DNA of 64,000 bases from Sphingomonadales bacterium (lineage in GTDB: Bacteria; Pseudomonadota; Alphaproteobacteria; Sphingomonadales; Sphingomonadaceae): contig SBGG01000025.1 in NCBI GenBank assembly GCA_006226685.1, positions 1 through 64,000 on the forward strand, written 5' to 3'. Each line of letters starts with the position of its first letter. Position 1 is the stretch's first letter. The notes beneath the pieces were generated by a model. That model searched no databases, was not told the origin of the DNA, and worked only from the letters and a program-made list of their open reading frames with translations. Below are positions 17,372-28,382 of this stretch, piece by piece. Both the position numbers and the translations under genes were made by a program.

Positions 17372-17679
17372 GCTCTTCCCCTCCACTCGGGCCGTTGTGC
17401 AGGTTTTTCTGATGCCTCACCGGGCGCCTGCTTCCTTTCGTCAATCAAATTCCGTGCCAGATCATGGGGAGGCCGGAAGATTACCGGATGGGCGGGATCG
17501 TTTCATCCGGTGAAGGCGCAAACAGAGCGCAGGCTGATACAAATCTGTGTCAGCCTGTATCGTGATGATGCAGGACGAACCGGGCGGTGACCGCCCGGTT
17601 CGTCAGTTCATGGCCGGAGGGAGAGGGAAGTCATACCTTCCCGGCCATGGTGGACGGAATTGGAAAACATCGGGCGTCG
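17372..17679. other. Non-coding gap between the RHH-gloB pair and the outer-membrane gene
   Basis: 308 bp upstream of the RHH gene. It should hold the RHH-gloB promoter and any terminator of the outer-membrane gene. No convincing site recognised; the ORFs listed across it are chance frames. Confidence 0.4.
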
Positions 17680-18570
17680 TCAGAAAACATAGAGTCCCCG
17701 AAGCAGGAAGCCCACATCCTGACGGAAGCCGCCCTTGACGTTGAACTGATGGTTCAGTTCGCCCATCAACTGAAATTTCGGTGCGACGAATTTGGAGGCG
17801 ACCAGGCGCGCTTCGTCGAAATGGGTTCGTGTGCCGTTGTCTATGCGGTCCAGTTTCTGTTTGCCGCCGCGCATCCCCTGATAACCGACCGACAGCATCA
17901 GCCCGTTGGAAAATTTCCGGTTGAGGAAGCCCTGTACCTGCACCGTTTCCGACTGGGTCAGCCTTTGCACGCCGCCTGCTCCGGCCTTGTCATTGTCGCT
18001 GTAGAAAATGACATCGCCAGTGAGATCGATCGACCAGTCCTTGCCGATGCCTTGCGACAAGGCGATCTGGGGGTCCCAGACAAAGCGGTTGCCGCCCAGA
18101 TTGACCGCATCGTGCCGGTTATATTTGCCCGTCGGCAATGTGGTGTAGAGGGTTACGCCGAAATAGGTTTTCTTTTCGGCATCGTTGATGGGCCAGACGG
18201 CCGCCGCAACGATCGTATCGCCCAGACCGGAACTGGAGTTGAGCTTTGTTCCGCTCACACGGGCATTGTTGATGGAGCCGAACGGCTGAAGCACTTCGAC
18301 AAGGGCGAGCGTATTGCCGATGTTGAAATAATGGGCCAGACGCGCAATGCCCAGCTCCAGCTCCATATTGGTGTCCTTGTCGAGGTCCGGGCCGCTGACA
18401 GGGGAAAGCTTGTCATGGTGCGCATAGATGGCATAGCCCAGCAGCGCCGTTGTCCCGGCGGGGGCCGCCACAAATTCTTCCGGTTCCAGTTCCAGCGCGC
18501 TTGCCGGCCCGGTTACTATGCATGACGCCGCCATGGCGCAGGCCAGAAAAAAACCTCCTCGAAGCATCAT
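17680..18570 (-). CDS. Outer-membrane transporter, phenol/MetA-degradation family
   Basis: 296-residue exported protein with a signal peptide ('GGFFLACAMAASCIVTGPAS', cleavage near 'ALELE'). Alternating beta-strand sequence runs to a C-terminal aromatic residue ('GLLLRGLYVF' type), as in outer-membrane beta-barrels. It resembles the COG4313/Phenol_MetA_deg family found in catabolic clusters for hydrocarbons and solvents. It lies downstream of the sigma-54 regulator on the same strand. Probably helps uptake of the monooxygenase substrate; specificity unknown. Confidence 0.75.
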   Translation of the reverse strand: MMLRGGFFLACAMAASCIVTGPASALELEPEEFVAAPAGTTALLGYAIYAHHDKLSPVSGPDLDKDTNMELELGIARLAHYFNIGNTLALVEVLQPFGSINNARVSGTKLNSSSGLGDTIVAAAVWPINDAEKKTYFGVTLYTTLPTGKYNRHDAVNLGGNRFVWDPQIALSQGIGKDWSIDLTGDVIFYSDNDKAGAGGVQRLTQSETVQVQGFLNRKFSNGLMLSVGYQGMRGGKQKLDRIDNGTRTHFDEARLVASKFVAPKFQLMGELNHQFNVKGGFRQDVGFLLRGLYVF

Positions 18571-18684
18571 AATACTCTCCCATCTTTTTTAAGATTTCGA
18601 ATATTATGATTGTAACTTCGTTGAGTTCACCTTTGTTTTTCCTGTTTATGTCTAATTTTTGCCTTATGTGTTATAATTGAAACA

Positions 18685-18739
18685 AGGTTACATAATATTA
18701 TGCCGCAATATCTATCTCTAAAATAGAGTGAAGTAACCT
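18685..18739. promoter_or_regulatory. Inverted repeat in the promoter region of the outer-membrane gene
   Basis: AGGTTAC (18685-18691) and GTAACCT (18733-18739) are inverted about 41 bp apart in an unusually AT-rich 170-bp gap. They could be operator half-sites for the outer-membrane gene. No sigma-54 -24/-12 match is seen here. Confidence 0.25.
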
Positions 18740-18740
18740 G

Positions 18741-20798
18741 TTATGACGTGAAACGACTATTGTTGGAGAAGTTCTGATTTATCTCCATGGCGCTGATTCG
18801 TTTCATGCCATATTGGTTCATCTTCCGATAAAGGGTGCTGCGCGATACCCCCAGCATGGCCGCCGTAACGGACAGGTTCCCGCCGGCCATCCGCATCGCC
18901 CGGTCGATCGCTTTCTGTTCGCCGTCACCTATGGCCGAAAGGCTTTCCTTCTCTTCGACAGCATAGGTTCCGGTGGTGGCGAAGCCCTTTTGTTGTGTGA
19001 TTTCATAGGGAAGCACATCGATATCGGCAATGTCGTCCTGGGCGAAGAGGATGCTGCGTTCGACCACGTTGCGCAATTCCCGAACATTGCCGGGCCATTG
19101 ATAGTCTTCCAGCTTTGCCAGCGCCCGTGGGGTGAATCGCGTGGGCTGGCGGTCGTGGCGATCGGCGATGCGCGGATTGAAATAATCGATCAGGCGAGCG
19201 ATGTCGCCCCGCCTTTGCCGCAACGGCGGCACCTCGACCGCCGTTACGCTGAGGCGGTGATAGAGATCGAGCCGGAACCGTCCCGCCGCCACCTCCTCGC
19301 GCAGATTGCGGTTGGTCATCGCGATGATGCGGACATTGACCCGGCGCGGTGTGCTGTCGCCGACGCGATAGACGACGCCTTCCTCCAGCACGCGCAGCAG
19401 ATAGGGCTGCAACTCAAGGCTGAGTTCGCCGATTTCATCGAGGCAGAGCGTGCCTCCATCCGCCTGTTCGAAGCGGCCGATCCGTCCTTCATTGCTGGCG
19501 CCGGTAAAGGCGCCCCTCACATATCCGAACAACTCACTCGCGATCAGGTCCTTCGATACCGCGCCGCAGTTGAAGGCCACGAAGGGGCCTTTCGACAATG
19601 TGCTTTCGCCATGAATGGCGCGGGCGAACAATTCCTTGCCGACCCCGGATTCCCCTTCGATCAGGACCGGTACGTTGAGTGACGAAACGCGGCGGGCGAG
19701 GGCGATGGCATGGCGGATGCATTCGCTTTCCCCGACGATGCAGTCAAATTGCGACCGTGCCGGATCGGCCTCGTCCTTCGCTGCGGGCCGGGCGACCGGC
19801 GCCGGCCGTGACGAACGCGGCTGACGCGACGGAATGACGAGCAGATGTCCGCCCAGTTCCCCATCCGACATCAACGGCCGGAGCCAGTCGCGCGGCAATC
19901 CGGGAACGATATGGTCCACCGGCCTGCCGTCATCATCCAGCAGCCGCACCCCGCGTTTGAGTTCGGGGAGTCTGGTCGAAAGATGCTCGCTCAACATTCG
20001 CTGGGCCAGTCTGCTCGTATAGACGATCCGTCCCGAGGCATCGACCGCGATCAGGTCGTCGCCGGAATGGCGCTGGCTGTGCTCCAGCCCCATTTCCATC
20101 AGGCGCAGATGCTGGACCTCGACCTGCCGTGCGAGCCGTTGTTCGATTTGGCTGGCGGCGAGGACGGCCAGCGCCAGGATGCGGGCGCTCGACTGTCCCT
20201 TCTTGGCCGAGATGTCGAGCACGCCGACAATGCCGCCGTCGAGAGGATCGTGGATCGGCGCGCCGGCGCAGCTCCAGTTTTTTATTCCTTCGCAATAATG
20301 TTCCCCGGCATGGACCATTACCGGGCGCCCGACCGCCAGCGCGGTGCCGATACCGTTGGTCCCGGCATCTTCCTCCGTCCAGCAGCCGCCCTGCATCAGC
20401 GCGATATCCATCCCCGCATTGACCGTATGACGATCGCCCAGCGTTTCGAGTACCACGCCATGAGGGTCGGTGATCAGCATGAGCGAATTGGTGCCGGCCA
20501 GCACATCGGCAGCCTCGACCAGTGTTGGCGCTGCGGCCTGCAGCAATTGCCGGTTGCGACGGCGTAATTGCCCCTGCAGATCATTGCCCAGTTGCGGAGC
20601 ATATTCGACACTGAGATCGACTTTCGACTGACGGCATCGCCGCCAGGAATCGAACACCACGTCGCGCACCTGTCTGGGTTCGCTGAGGGATCCTGAAACG
20701 AAATCTTCCCATGCGCGGGCGACCGCATGGTCGCGTTCTTCCAGCACCGCCAGAGAGCTTTTTACGACGAGATCATATCCCGTGCCTGCCATCGACAT
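18741..20798 (-). CDS. mimR: Sigma-54-dependent activator, AcoR/MimR-like
   Basis: 685-residue enhancer-binding protein. The N-terminal sensory part has a GAF-like domain at about residues 85-230 ('[20 protein letters not shown]'). The central AAA+ domain (about 350-590) has Walker A 'GESGVGKE', the sigma-54 contact loop 'GAFTGA' and Walker B '[12 protein letters not shown]'. The C-terminal Fis-type HTH is '[21 protein letters not shown]'. The architecture equals AcoR and the MimR regulators of binuclear iron monooxygenases. Two sigma-54 promoters lie 9-10 kb upstream at 30.2-30.4 kb, so it very likely activates prmABCD and the divergent dehydrogenase operon. The symbol is by analogy. Confidence 0.88.
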   Translation of the reverse strand: MSMAGTGYDLVVKSSLAVLEERDHAVARAWEDFVSGSLSEPRQVRDVVFDSWRRCRQSKVDLSVEYAPQLGNDLQGQLRRRNRQLLQAAAPTLVEAADVLAGTNSLMLITDPHGVVLETLGDRHTVNAGMDIALMQGGCWTEEDAGTNGIGTALAVGRPVMVHAGEHYCEGIKNWSCAGAPIHDPLDGGIVGVLDISAKKGQSSARILALAVLAASQIEQRLARQVEVQHLRLMEMGLEHSQRHSGDDLIAVDASGRIVYTSRLAQRMLSEHLSTRLPELKRGVRLLDDDGRPVDHIVPGLPRDWLRPLMSDGELGGHLLVIPSRQPRSSRPAPVARPAAKDEADPARSQFDCIVGESECIRHAIALARRVSSLNVPVLIEGESGVGKELFARAIHGESTLSKGPFVAFNCGAVSKDLIASELFGYVRGAFTGASNEGRIGRFEQADGGTLCLDEIGELSLELQPYLLRVLEEGVVYRVGDSTPRRVNVRIIAMTNRNLREEVAAGRFRLDLYHRLSVTAVEVPPLRQRRGDIARLIDYFNPRIADRHDRQPTRFTPRALAKLEDYQWPGNVRELRNVVERSILFAQDDIADIDVLPYEITQQKGFATTGTYAVEEKESLSAIGDGEQKAIDRAMRMAGGNLSVTAAMLGVSRSTLYRKMNQYGMKRISAMEINQNFSNNSRFTS

Positions 20799-20981
20799 CC
20801 TCCTCTACGCATCGGCAGATGTTGTACGCGGCACCCGATTCGGAAGATTCTGAGTATCGTTTCTGTTCTTCCAAATCCCGGTGATGCCACGCCGCAAGCC
20901 GGAAACGGCATGCGAAAGCATCGGCCAATCGCCCCCTCTCTTTTTTCGAGCAGATGCGTTTCTGAGTCGAACGCTCTGCCT

Positions 20982-20994
20982 TACTGTCACAGTA
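20982..20994. promoter_or_regulatory. Perfect palindrome upstream of the sigma-54 activator gene
   Basis: TACTGTCACAGTA is a 13-bp palindrome with a single central base, in the 229-bp gap upstream of the regulator. It may be an autoregulatory operator. The promoter itself was not identified. Confidence 0.35.
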
Positions 20995-21027
20995 TAAGCC
21001 AGCGCGCAGATCGTAGGTAGTATAATG

Positions 21028-23850
<2,823 letters not shown>

Positions 23851-23890
23851 TATTCTACCCGGCTTCGTATCAACCATGCCTGCGAACAGG

Positions 23891-23933
23891 AAGGGAAAAA
23901 GGGGTGCTTCCCGTGCAGGCTCGGGAAGCACCC
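23891..23933 (-). terminator. Strong intrinsic terminator after the monooxygenase-chaperonin operon
   Basis: On the minus strand, GGGTGCTTCCC / GGGAAGCACCC form a perfect 11-bp stem with a 10-nt loop, followed by CTTTTTCCCTT. It ends the prmABCD-groEL transcript and separates it from the D-lactate-type dehydrogenase gene. Confidence 0.85.
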
Positions 23934-23979
23934 ATCGGAGCGGAACAGGCGTGATGGCCCATCGCCGATCCGCGGCCGA

Positions 23980-25617
23980 TCAGGTCCGACCGTAGACCTC
24001 CGCGCCGCCACCGCGAGCAGGCCCGGCGGTCGGATCGAAATCCTCAGGAAGATCGACCACGAGGGAATGAGTGGTCAGGATCAGCTTCGCCACCGAGACT
24101 GCGTTGGCAAGGGCCGCGCAGGTAACGCGGACCGGGTCGATGACCCCGGCCGCGAACATGTCGCCGAACGTTCCGTTGCGCGCATCGAAGCCGATGGCAG
24201 GTTCGGCCGCCGCAACCTGACTCACCACCGAATCGGCATCTTGTCCCGCATTTCCGGCGATGATCGCCAGCGGTTGCTTCACGGATTTCTGGACCAGTTC
24301 GATGCCGGTTCGCATGCCGCCTTCATATTCGGCGGCAAGCGGGGCCAGGCGACTGGACAACTGGGTCAGGGCGGTGCCGCCGCCGGGAACAATGCCCTCG
24401 TCCCGCGCCGCGCGGGTGGCGTTGAGCCCGTCTTCGAGCAACTGGGCGGTGCGCTTCTGCTCGACCGGCGTGGCGCCGCCTGCCAGCAACAGCGCGGTGC
24501 CGCGGGTCAGCTTGGCGAGGCGCTCGGCATATTTGTCGCGCTCGATATTCTGTGGAGCTTCGTCCCACAATTTCTGCACGAGCCTGCGGCGTCCGGCAAT
24601 GGCGGTTTCATCTCCCATCGGCCCCTGAATGACGGTTGCCGATGCCGAAATGCGGGCGTAGACGGCGGCACCCAGATCGTCGAGCGTGGCCTCCTCGATC
24701 CGGCCGCCCAGATCGCGCGCGATCACGCGGGCACCGGTCATGATGCCCAGATCCTCCATCATTGCCTTGCGCCAATGCCCGAATTCGGGGGGATTGATCG
24801 CGACAATGGTGCCGCGTCCCTGCGCCCGCGCCTGCATCATCGCGGCAACCGCCTCCGGGGCGATCTCGTCGGCGACGAGCAGCAACGGACGCCCGCTGGA
24901 TTTCAACTGGTCGAGCAGCGCCAGCACCGCATCGGCGGAGGGGATTTTGTGATCGGTCAGCAGGATTGCCGGTTCGCTCAGTTCGGCGGCAAGGCTCGAC
25001 GCGTCGGTTGCCATATGATGCGAAACGAAGCCGCGATCGAGCACCACGCCTTCATCGACCTCCAGCCGGGTGGGGGTGCCGGGCAGCGCATATTCGACAT
25101 TGATGACGCCTTCCGGCCCCACCCGCTCTACCGCTTCGGCGATCAGTTCGCCGAGCGCTTCATCGGTCGCCGCGACATTGGCGACCATCCGCAACTCGCC
25201 CTGCCGGGCCGGGCGCGCCATCGTCCGCAGCGCCTGGGTCAGTTCCTGACAGGCCCGATCCATGCCTGCGATCACGTCGACCGCCTTGTGCTCGCTCGCG
25301 ACCAGCGGAACGCCGCCCTGCACCAGTGCGTTGGCGAGAGCCGTTGCGGTCGTCGTGCCGTCGCCTGCGATTTCGTTGGTCTGCATCGATACTTCGCGCA
25401 CCACCTGCGCGCCCAGATTTTCGAAACGGCAGGGCAGTTCGATCTCGGCGGCGATGCTCACGCCATCGCGCGATACCAGCGGCGTTCCGATGGGGCGGTC
25501 GATAATCGCATTGGTCCCCTTGGGGCCGAGCGTGCCGACAACCGCCCGCGAAAGCTTGTCCACGCCCCGCGCCAGAGCGGCGCGCGCTTCACCGTCATAC
25601 AACATGATCTTGGCCAT
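23980..25617 (-). CDS. groEL: Dedicated GroEL-like chaperonin (MimG-like)
   Basis: 545-residue HSP60 chaperonin. The ATPase motif 'NEIAGDGTTTATALA' (Asp86) and 'DEGIVPGGGTAL' are intact, so it should be catalytically competent. It diverges from housekeeping GroEL: the start is 'MAKIMLYDGEARAALARGVD' and the Gly-Gly-Met tail is missing (it ends 'GGGAEVYGRT'). No groES gene adjoins it. In mycobacterial mim clusters, a GroEL-like protein (MimG) is needed for folding of the monooxygenase large subunit. Last gene of the prmABCD operon. Confidence 0.92.
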   Translation of the reverse strand: MAKIMLYDGEARAALARGVDKLSRAVVGTLGPKGTNAIIDRPIGTPLVSRDGVSIAAEIELPCRFENLGAQVVREVSMQTNEIAGDGTTTATALANALVQGGVPLVASEHKAVDVIAGMDRACQELTQALRTMARPARQGELRMVANVAATDEALGELIAEAVERVGPEGVINVEYALPGTPTRLEVDEGVVLDRGFVSHHMATDASSLAAELSEPAILLTDHKIPSADAVLALLDQLKSSGRPLLLVADEIAPEAVAAMMQARAQGRGTIVAINPPEFGHWRKAMMEDLGIMTGARVIARDLGGRIEEATLDDLGAAVYARISASATVIQGPMGDETAIAGRRRLVQKLWDEAPQNIERDKYAERLAKLTRGTALLLAGGATPVEQKRTAQLLEDGLNATRAARDEGIVPGGGTALTQLSSRLAPLAAEYEGGMRTGIELVQKSVKQPLAIIAGNAGQDADSVVSQVAAAEPAIGFDARNGTFGDMFAAGVIDPVRVTCAALANAVSVAKLILTTHSLVVDLPEDFDPTAGPARGGGAEVYGRT

Positions 25618-25701
25618 CAGTCTTCTCCTAATTGCCTCCGCTGCGGTTCGCGCGGAGGTTCATTGTCTGTCTTTGGGTCTGTGTCTGGAAGCAGTTGGGG
25701 G

Positions 25702-25728
25702 GCCCCGGCCGCATCATGCGACCGGGGC
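25702..25728 (-). other. Intercistronic stem-loop between prmD and groEL
   Basis: GCCCCGG-C-CGCAT-C-ATGCG-A-CCGGGGC forms a long hairpin just after the prmD stop. On the minus strand it is followed by CCCCC rather than a T-run. It therefore looks like an mRNA-stabilising or attenuating element, not a complete terminator. Confidence 0.5.
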
Positions 25729-25735
25729 GCGCCCG

Positions 25736-26092
25736 TCATTCATATTCGAGCGCTTCGTCCATATCGCCGAAGAGGACGACGGTGTTTTCGTCGATCATCA
25801 CCATGCGGCCATAATGGGTGGAGGTGGAAATCTCGAACAGGTGCGGGGTCATTTCCCGGCCCAGAACTTCGCTGATTTCCTCCATGTCGAAGACGATCTT
25901 GCCTTCGCCGTCGAGCCGGATCATCGCGGGCAGATAGGTGATCTTGATGCCCGGTTTGCCTTGCATGACCTCGGCGATGCAGCGTGCTTCGACGCTGTCG
26001 TTCATGGTCACGCCGCACTGGTGCGAGATCGTCTGTTCCTGCCTGATCTGGTCAAGCGGCTTAAACAGTTCCTGTTCGGATGTAACTGCCAT
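25736..26092 (-). CDS. prmD: Binuclear iron monooxygenase coupling (effector) protein
   Basis: 118-residue MmoB/DmpM-family regulatory protein without cofactor ligands. Typical segments are 'CGVTMNDSVEARCIAEVMQG', 'GKIVFDMEEISEVLGREMTP' and 'HYGRMVMIDENTVVLFGDMD'. It binds the hydroxylase and tunes oxygen activation and electron transfer. Fourth gene of prmABCD, 21 nt after prmC. Confidence 0.93.
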   Translation of the reverse strand: MAVTSEQELFKPLDQIRQEQTISHQCGVTMNDSVEARCIAEVMQGKPGIKITYLPAMIRLDGEGKIVFDMEEISEVLGREMTPHLFEISTSTHYGRMVMIDENTVVLFGDMDEALEYE

Positions 26093-26113
26093 GATAGGCG
26101 TCCTTTCTATGGG

Positions 26114-27223
26114 TTATTCGGCGGGTTCGGCGGTTTCGAGATCGGGCATCGGCACCTGGGTAGCGAAAACTCCGATTTCCGACACGATCGCCTGCATCCG
26201 GTTGATCGCGGATGCATAGGCATCGGCGAACTGCGCCGCTTTCACGCGCGGCTGCGACCAGATCGGTTGAAGGTCCATCGCGGCCTGGGTCGCGATCGGC
26301 GAATATTTGTCGAACCAGGCGTGCAGCAACTGGCGATTGGCTTCGCCATGATGTGGATCACGCACCAGCATCGCGAAGAGCTCGACGGTATTGGCGAGGT
26401 TGCGCTCATAATCCGCTTCCGCAGCCGAAATGACGGACGGGGTCGAATAATCATTCTGGGCCGCCGCGACCTGCATGACGAATCCGGAACGGAACATTTC
26501 GCCAACCAGCGGTTCGAACAGCACGTTCACGATGAAATATTGCTCAAGGAAGTCATTGGCGCCGCGCGCGGATTCGATGAGTTCGCGGCTCTTCTGCCAG
26601 ATCGGGTTTTCGAGCCAGCTCGCCTTGCCCGCGTCGGCATCGAACCCTTCGATATCGAGGCCGATTTCGCCCAGATACAGCGTCAGGTCCTGCGCCATGC
26701 GCAGCTTGTAGGAGCTGTTGGTCAGGATCGCGTTATTGACCATCTGTGTATAGCCGTAACGCTGCGCCCGCATCAGGGCCGTGCCCGCGCCATATTCGGC
26801 ATGTTTGAACGCGCCGATATGATCCTGAAGCACCTTCACCCAGGCCTTGTCGAAGCGTTTGGGCGCCCCGGCCTTGCGGGCGTTGTCGATGACATTCTTG
26901 ATCATGCCGCAAATGGTCGACTGACGCTGATAATGGGTGCGTTCCCATTCCTGATCGGGCGCACGATAGAGGTGCCAGTCATGGCTTTTAAGCGCGGTCC
27001 AGTCCTTGGAATAGGTGGGCGTACCGTCGCCGAAGCTGATGATCCAGTCCTGCAGCAAATAACGCGCCGGATCGGGCTGAACGTCTACGGTGACGTCCTC
27101 GTAATGGGTCGCCCGGCGGCCCTTGGGTTCATAATAATTATAGGCGCGGCTGTCCCAGCCCGGGAAAACCTTGGCGCCGGCGGCTGCCGACTTTTCTTCC
27201 ACTGCCAGTGCTTGCGTACTCAT
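26114..27223 (-). CDS. prmC: Binuclear iron monooxygenase, hydroxylase small (beta) subunit
   Basis: 369-residue beta subunit of a soluble di-iron monooxygenase. It has the family-typical 'GRRATHYEDVTVDVQPDP' and 'LLQDWIISFGDGTPTYSKDW' near the N-terminus and a helical body without di-iron ligands. It pairs with PrmA in an alpha2beta2 hydroxylase. Third gene in the A-B-C-D order characteristic of propane/acetone/phenol monooxygenases (group 5/6). It lies 17 nt after prmB. Confidence 0.93.
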   Translation of the reverse strand: MSTQALAVEEKSAAAGAKVFPGWDSRAYNYYEPKGRRATHYEDVTVDVQPDPARYLLQDWIISFGDGTPTYSKDWTALKSHDWHLYRAPDQEWERTHYQRQSTICGMIKNVIDNARKAGAPKRFDKAWVKVLQDHIGAFKHAEYGAGTALMRAQRYGYTQMVNNAILTNSSYKLRMAQDLTLYLGEIGLDIEGFDADAGKASWLENPIWQKSRELIESARGANDFLEQYFIVNVLFEPLVGEMFRSGFVMQVAAAQNDYSTPSVISAAEADYERNLANTVELFAMLVRDPHHGEANRQLLHAWFDKYSPIATQAAMDLQPIWSQPRVKAAQFADAYASAINRMQAIVSEIGVFATQVPMPDLETAEPAE

Positions 27224-27240
27224 TTCCTGTTCCTCTCCGG

Positions 27241-28299
27241 TTACGAGTTGGTGGCGGGTGTAAATTTATCGAAATACATACGGGTGGAATCGATGCCCGC
27301 GATCTGCATGATCGGGGTGGCGCTATCGATCATCGGCGGCGGGCCGCAGCTATAGGCGTCCGCTTCCTCGATATCGTCCATCTGCAGAATATGGTTGCGA
27401 AGCACCTCATGGATGAAGCCGGTTTCGCCGGTCCATTCCTCGCCTTCTTCCGGGTGAGATAATGCCGGAATGAACTTGAAATCGGGCATCCGGGCTTCGA
27501 ACTCCCTGAACTTGTCGAGTTCGAACAGATCCTTCGCCGTCCGCGCGCCATAGAAAAAGCGCACCGGCCGGGTTTCGCCGCTTTCGGCCTGATCCTGCAG
27601 GATCGACAGCAGCGGGGCCATGCCCGATCCGCCGCCGACCAGGATCATCGGGCCTTCGCGGTTTTCCCGCCGGAAGCAGGAGCCATAAGGCCCCTTGACC
27701 TTGATCTCATCGCCGATCGACGCCTCGCCGATCGCGGTCGAGAAGGCGCCGCCCGGATATTTCTTGATGATGAATTCCAGCCGGTTCGGCTCGCTGGGCG
27801 GGTTGCCCATCGAATAGGACCGGGTGATGTTCGCGCCGACCAAGGTCAGGTCGGCGAACTGGCCGGCCCAGAATTTCATCGGCTCATCCAGATCGATCGC
27901 GATGCGGATGATGTCGTGGGTCAATGCCTCGACATTGGCCAGCTTGCCGGTGAATTCCCTGACCGCGATCGAACGGGACAGTTCTTCCTCGTCGAAGTTG
28001 AGCAATTCGACCTCGATGTCGCTATACACTACGGTACGGCACAACAGCACCTGTCCGCTTTCCCGTTCCGGGTCGGACAAGGCGAAGGTCGAATATTTCA
28101 GCATTTCGACATCCCCTTCGTTGAGGATGCACTTGCAGGCCGAACATTGCCCTTCCTTGCAGCCATGCGGCAGGGCGACCCCTTGCCGGAAGGCTGCGTC
28201 GAGAACGGTCTCGCCTTCCTCGACCTCCATTTCCACGCCCACAGGTTCGAGGCGCACCTTGTGCACCGCCACCTTGGACTTCACCATTTCCTGTCCCAT
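27241..28299 (-). CDS. prmB: Binuclear iron monooxygenase reductase
   Basis: 352-residue NADH-dependent reductase. The N-terminal plant-type [2Fe-2S] ferredoxin domain has Cys47, Cys52, Cys55 and Cys87 ('GCKEGQCSACKC', 'VLLCRTV'). The FAD domain has 'RSYSMGNPP'; the NAD domain has 'LVGGGSGMAPLLSIL'. ATG 28299 follows GGAGAGG; the ORF track start at 28512 overlaps prmA and is rejected. It supplies electrons from NADH to the PrmAC hydroxylase. Confidence 0.93.
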   Translation of the reverse strand: MGQEMVKSKVAVHKVRLEPVGVEMEVEEGETVLDAAFRQGVALPHGCKEGQCSACKCILNEGDVEMLKYSTFALSDPERESGQVLLCRTVVYSDIEVELLNFDEEELSRSIAVREFTGKLANVEALTHDIIRIAIDLDEPMKFWAGQFADLTLVGANITRSYSMGNPPSEPNRLEFIIKKYPGGAFSTAIGEASIGDEIKVKGPYGSCFRRENREGPMILVGGGSGMAPLLSILQDQAESGETRPVRFFYGARTAKDLFELDKFREFEARMPDFKFIPALSHPEEGEEWTGETGFIHEVLRNHILQMDDIEEADAYSCGPPPMIDSATPIMQIAGIDSTRMYFDKFTPATNS

Positions 28300-28333
28300 T
28301 TGGACCTCTCCACTTATGTATCGCTTCGGGTTT

Positions 28334-28367
28334 GGACGGAGGGCGATGTGCAGACCGCCCTCCGTCC
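28334..28367 (-). other. Intercistronic stem-loop between prmA and prmB
   Basis: GGACGGAGGGCG / CGCCCTCCGTCC is a perfect 12-bp stem with a 10-nt loop in the 83-nt prmA-prmB gap. No T-run follows on the coding strand. Probably an mRNA processing or stabilising hairpin that favours the large-subunit segment. Confidence 0.55.
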
Positions 28368-28382
28368 TTTCCCGGGGCAGGA

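Noticed and set aside
18571-18740. Sigma-54 promoter for the outer-membrane transporter
   Set aside because: No TGGC-N8-TTGC match in either orientation; only an AT-rich tract and a widely spaced inverted repeat.
23851-23931. Upstream GTG start giving a 967-aa D-lactate-type dehydrogenase
   Set aside because: The GTG lies within the stem of a strong terminator and the extra residues are not conserved-looking.
24067-27355. Long plus-strand ORFs opposite groEL and prmC/prmD
   Set aside because: Shadows of well-identified minus-strand genes; no ribosome sites or recognisable domains.
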